Assembly (NCBI GenBank): GCA_026014585.1
Contig: JAOZIA010000005.1
Coordinates: 124,001 to 188,000, forward strand
Length of the DNA: 64,000 nt
DNA from: Candidatus Bathyarchaeota archaeon
GTDB lineage: Archaea > Thermoproteota > Bathyarchaeia > Bathyarchaeales > Bathycorpusculaceae
Reading direction: 5' to 3'
The position numbers were made by a program, and so were the translations under genes. Positions within the stretch are counted from its first letter, which is position 1. Every line of letters starts with the position of its first letter. Of the stretch, positions 63,070-64,000 are shown piece by piece. The notes beneath the pieces were generated by a model. The model saw only the letters and a program-made list of their open reading frames with translations. It did no database searches and had not been told where the DNA came from.

Positions 63070-64000
63070 TCACTTATGCCCCCTAAGCTTACCCAAAACC
63101 ACTTTATACAAAGGAGTAAACCACAAAAACCATTCAGGATACACCAAATTCCTTGTAAGAAACAATTCACATGCTTTCTCATAACCCTCTGCCTTAAAAA
63201 CATTGAAAAAAGTCGTCCGTTGACTTATTTCCATAGAACCACTGTTAACACGGGGGTTTTCTTTTAGCACAACATCTAAAGAAATGGGAAACTTTACGAC
63301 TTCAATTTGTTCAAATAATTTTTCTGCTTTCGTGGTGTTAGTCAAGATTATAGAAACACCATTTCTGTTGTACAGATTAAAAGGCACACCCCAAAAATCA
63401 CCTATCGTCAAATCTGAAGAGCGGGGAACCTTTGCAAAAGGACAGGAGTAACATGAAGGTCTCATAAGGAGATTCTTTAAGTAGCCAACCATAAAAGGGT
63501 CGGTTCGGTAGCTTTTGAAGTAAGCAGATTTGTCTTTAAAAGTTGCTTTTTGCCCGTAATTTTCCCAGCCTAATTTTTTATCTCTAAAACTGTACCCAAC
63601 AAGAACGCTTTTGGCACATATATTCTCTAAATATTTATTAAAAAAAAGCTCAGAAACCACCCCATGACAAATAAGGTCACATATATAAAACTCGTTAAAT
63701 TGTTTGTCCAATTTTTTATTTTTTAAATACAATTTTAAAGCTGCTGTTTGACAGGGGGTACCACAGAAGAGAACAGGTTTGCCCTGTTTTGCCAAGGAAA
63801 CAGCAGATTCATACGCATTACCGATATGGCTTTGAATATATTTTGAGCCCCTCAAAGGAGCCAATTCTTTTTCATTTGTGGCAACACAATGTTTTAAGGT
63901 AAAATTTTCATCAAAGGCAGCCCCAAAAACTACCCCATTCTTTTTAAGGACAACATTGGCGATTTCAGAAAAAATTCCACCCGATGAGCTTGCCAAAATT
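63070..64000 (-). CDS. FrhB/FdhB-C family protein, N-terminus beyond window
   Basis: The visible ~309 residues end at stop 63070-63072. Reading back to the edge, the frame continues through ILASSSGGIFSEIANV, so the N-terminus (normally a ferredoxin-like Cys cluster) is outside. LRGSKYIQSHIGNAYESAVSLAKQGKPVLFCGTPCQTAAL is the coenzyme F420 hydrogenase/dehydrogenase beta-subunit block, and CYSCPFAKVPRSSDLTIGDFWG the second cluster. In polysaccharide loci such proteins act beside pyruvyl transferases. The first visible TTG is not a real start. Confidence 0.88.
   Translation of the reverse strand, partial: ILASSSGGIFSEIANVVLKKNGVVFGAAFDENFTLKHCVATNEKELAPLRGSKYIQSHIGNAYESAVSLAKQGKPVLFCGTPCQTAALKLYLKNKKLDKQFNEFYICDLICHGVVSELFFNKYLENICAKSVLVGYSFRDKKLGWENYGQKATFKDKSAYFKSYRTDPFMVGYLKNLLMRPSCYSCPFAKVPRSSDLTIGDFWGVPFNLYNRNGVSIILTNTTKAEKLFEQIEVVKFPISLDVVLKENPRVNSGSMEISQRTTFFNVFKAEGYEKACELFLTRNLVYPEWFLWFTPLYKVVLGKLRGHK

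Overview
The window is archaeal chromosome. Evidence: an archaeal EF-1alpha, the isoprenoid ether-lipid genes (a UbiA-type geranylgeranyl transferase and a geranylgeranyl reductase), an archaeal UMP kinase, an archaeal-type isoleucyl-tRNA synthetase, class III (archaeal) type IV pilins, TATA-like promoters with short leaders, and a tRNA-Tyr interrupted by two introns. The gene content (a group 4 hydrogenase/complex I-like operon, an archaeosortase, many small zinc-ribbon proteins) fits an uncultivated TACK lineage such as Bathyarchaeia. That placement is inference; no 16S gene is present.

Layout. 1-6.1 kb: a truncated PAS membrane sensor, a TIM-barrel glycosidase-like protein, 6-phosphofructokinase, the two-intron tRNA-Tyr, two GNAT acetyltransferases, a UPF0104 flippase-like protein and a small Cys protein. 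6.2-13.2 kb: a multidomain archaeosortase, EF-1alpha, a peroxiredoxin-like/cytidylate-kinase-like fusion, and membrane and small proteins. 13.2-20.5 kb: two different tRNA-Gly(GCC), a small HTH gene behind a 40-bp inverted repeat, a double GNAT, a 1074-residue anchored beta-propeller surface protein with a divergent TrmB-like regulator, and DUF1385. 20.5-25.6 kb: an accessory island with a 136-bp segment bounded by inverted repeats, the relic 3' end of a sugar ABC ATPase gene, a type III restriction-modification pair and a dispersed repeat. 25.6-28.8 kb: ileS with a tiny C2H2 protein behind it.

29.6-39.3 kb is the metabolic core: ten genes in nuoA-B-CD-H-I-J-K-L-M-N order. The catalytic subunits keep all four [NiFe]-site cysteines and the hydrogenase-type proximal-cluster motif. 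The operon therefore reads as an ion-translocating, probably ferredoxin-linked group 4 [NiFe] hydrogenase carrying a full complex I membrane arm. No NADH or F420 input module is present in the window.

39.7-50.7 kb holds zinc-ribbon proteins, two ABC exporters, a UMP kinase, lipid-synthesis genes, and an ArsR-like regulator next to a MacB-like exporter whose promoters share a direct-repeat motif. 50.9-56.4 kb is a type IV pilus cassette (pilin, ATPase, membrane platform, two further pilin-like proteins). It is bracketed by the 3' end of the geranylgeranyl reductase gene and a decayed second copy of that 3' end. 56.5-64 kb is a surface-glycan neighbourhood: radical SAM protein, two methyltransferases, a DUF1616 protein, a polysaccharide pyruvyl transferase, a secreted glycosidase-like protein and a truncated FrhB-type protein.

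Most novel-looking points: the hydrogenase/complex I hybrid, the archaeosortase with zinc ribbon and C-terminal winged helix, the Prx-like/kinase fusion lacking its peroxidatic Cys, the dispersed 54-bp-unit repeat family, and the duplicated gene end flanking the pilus cassette.
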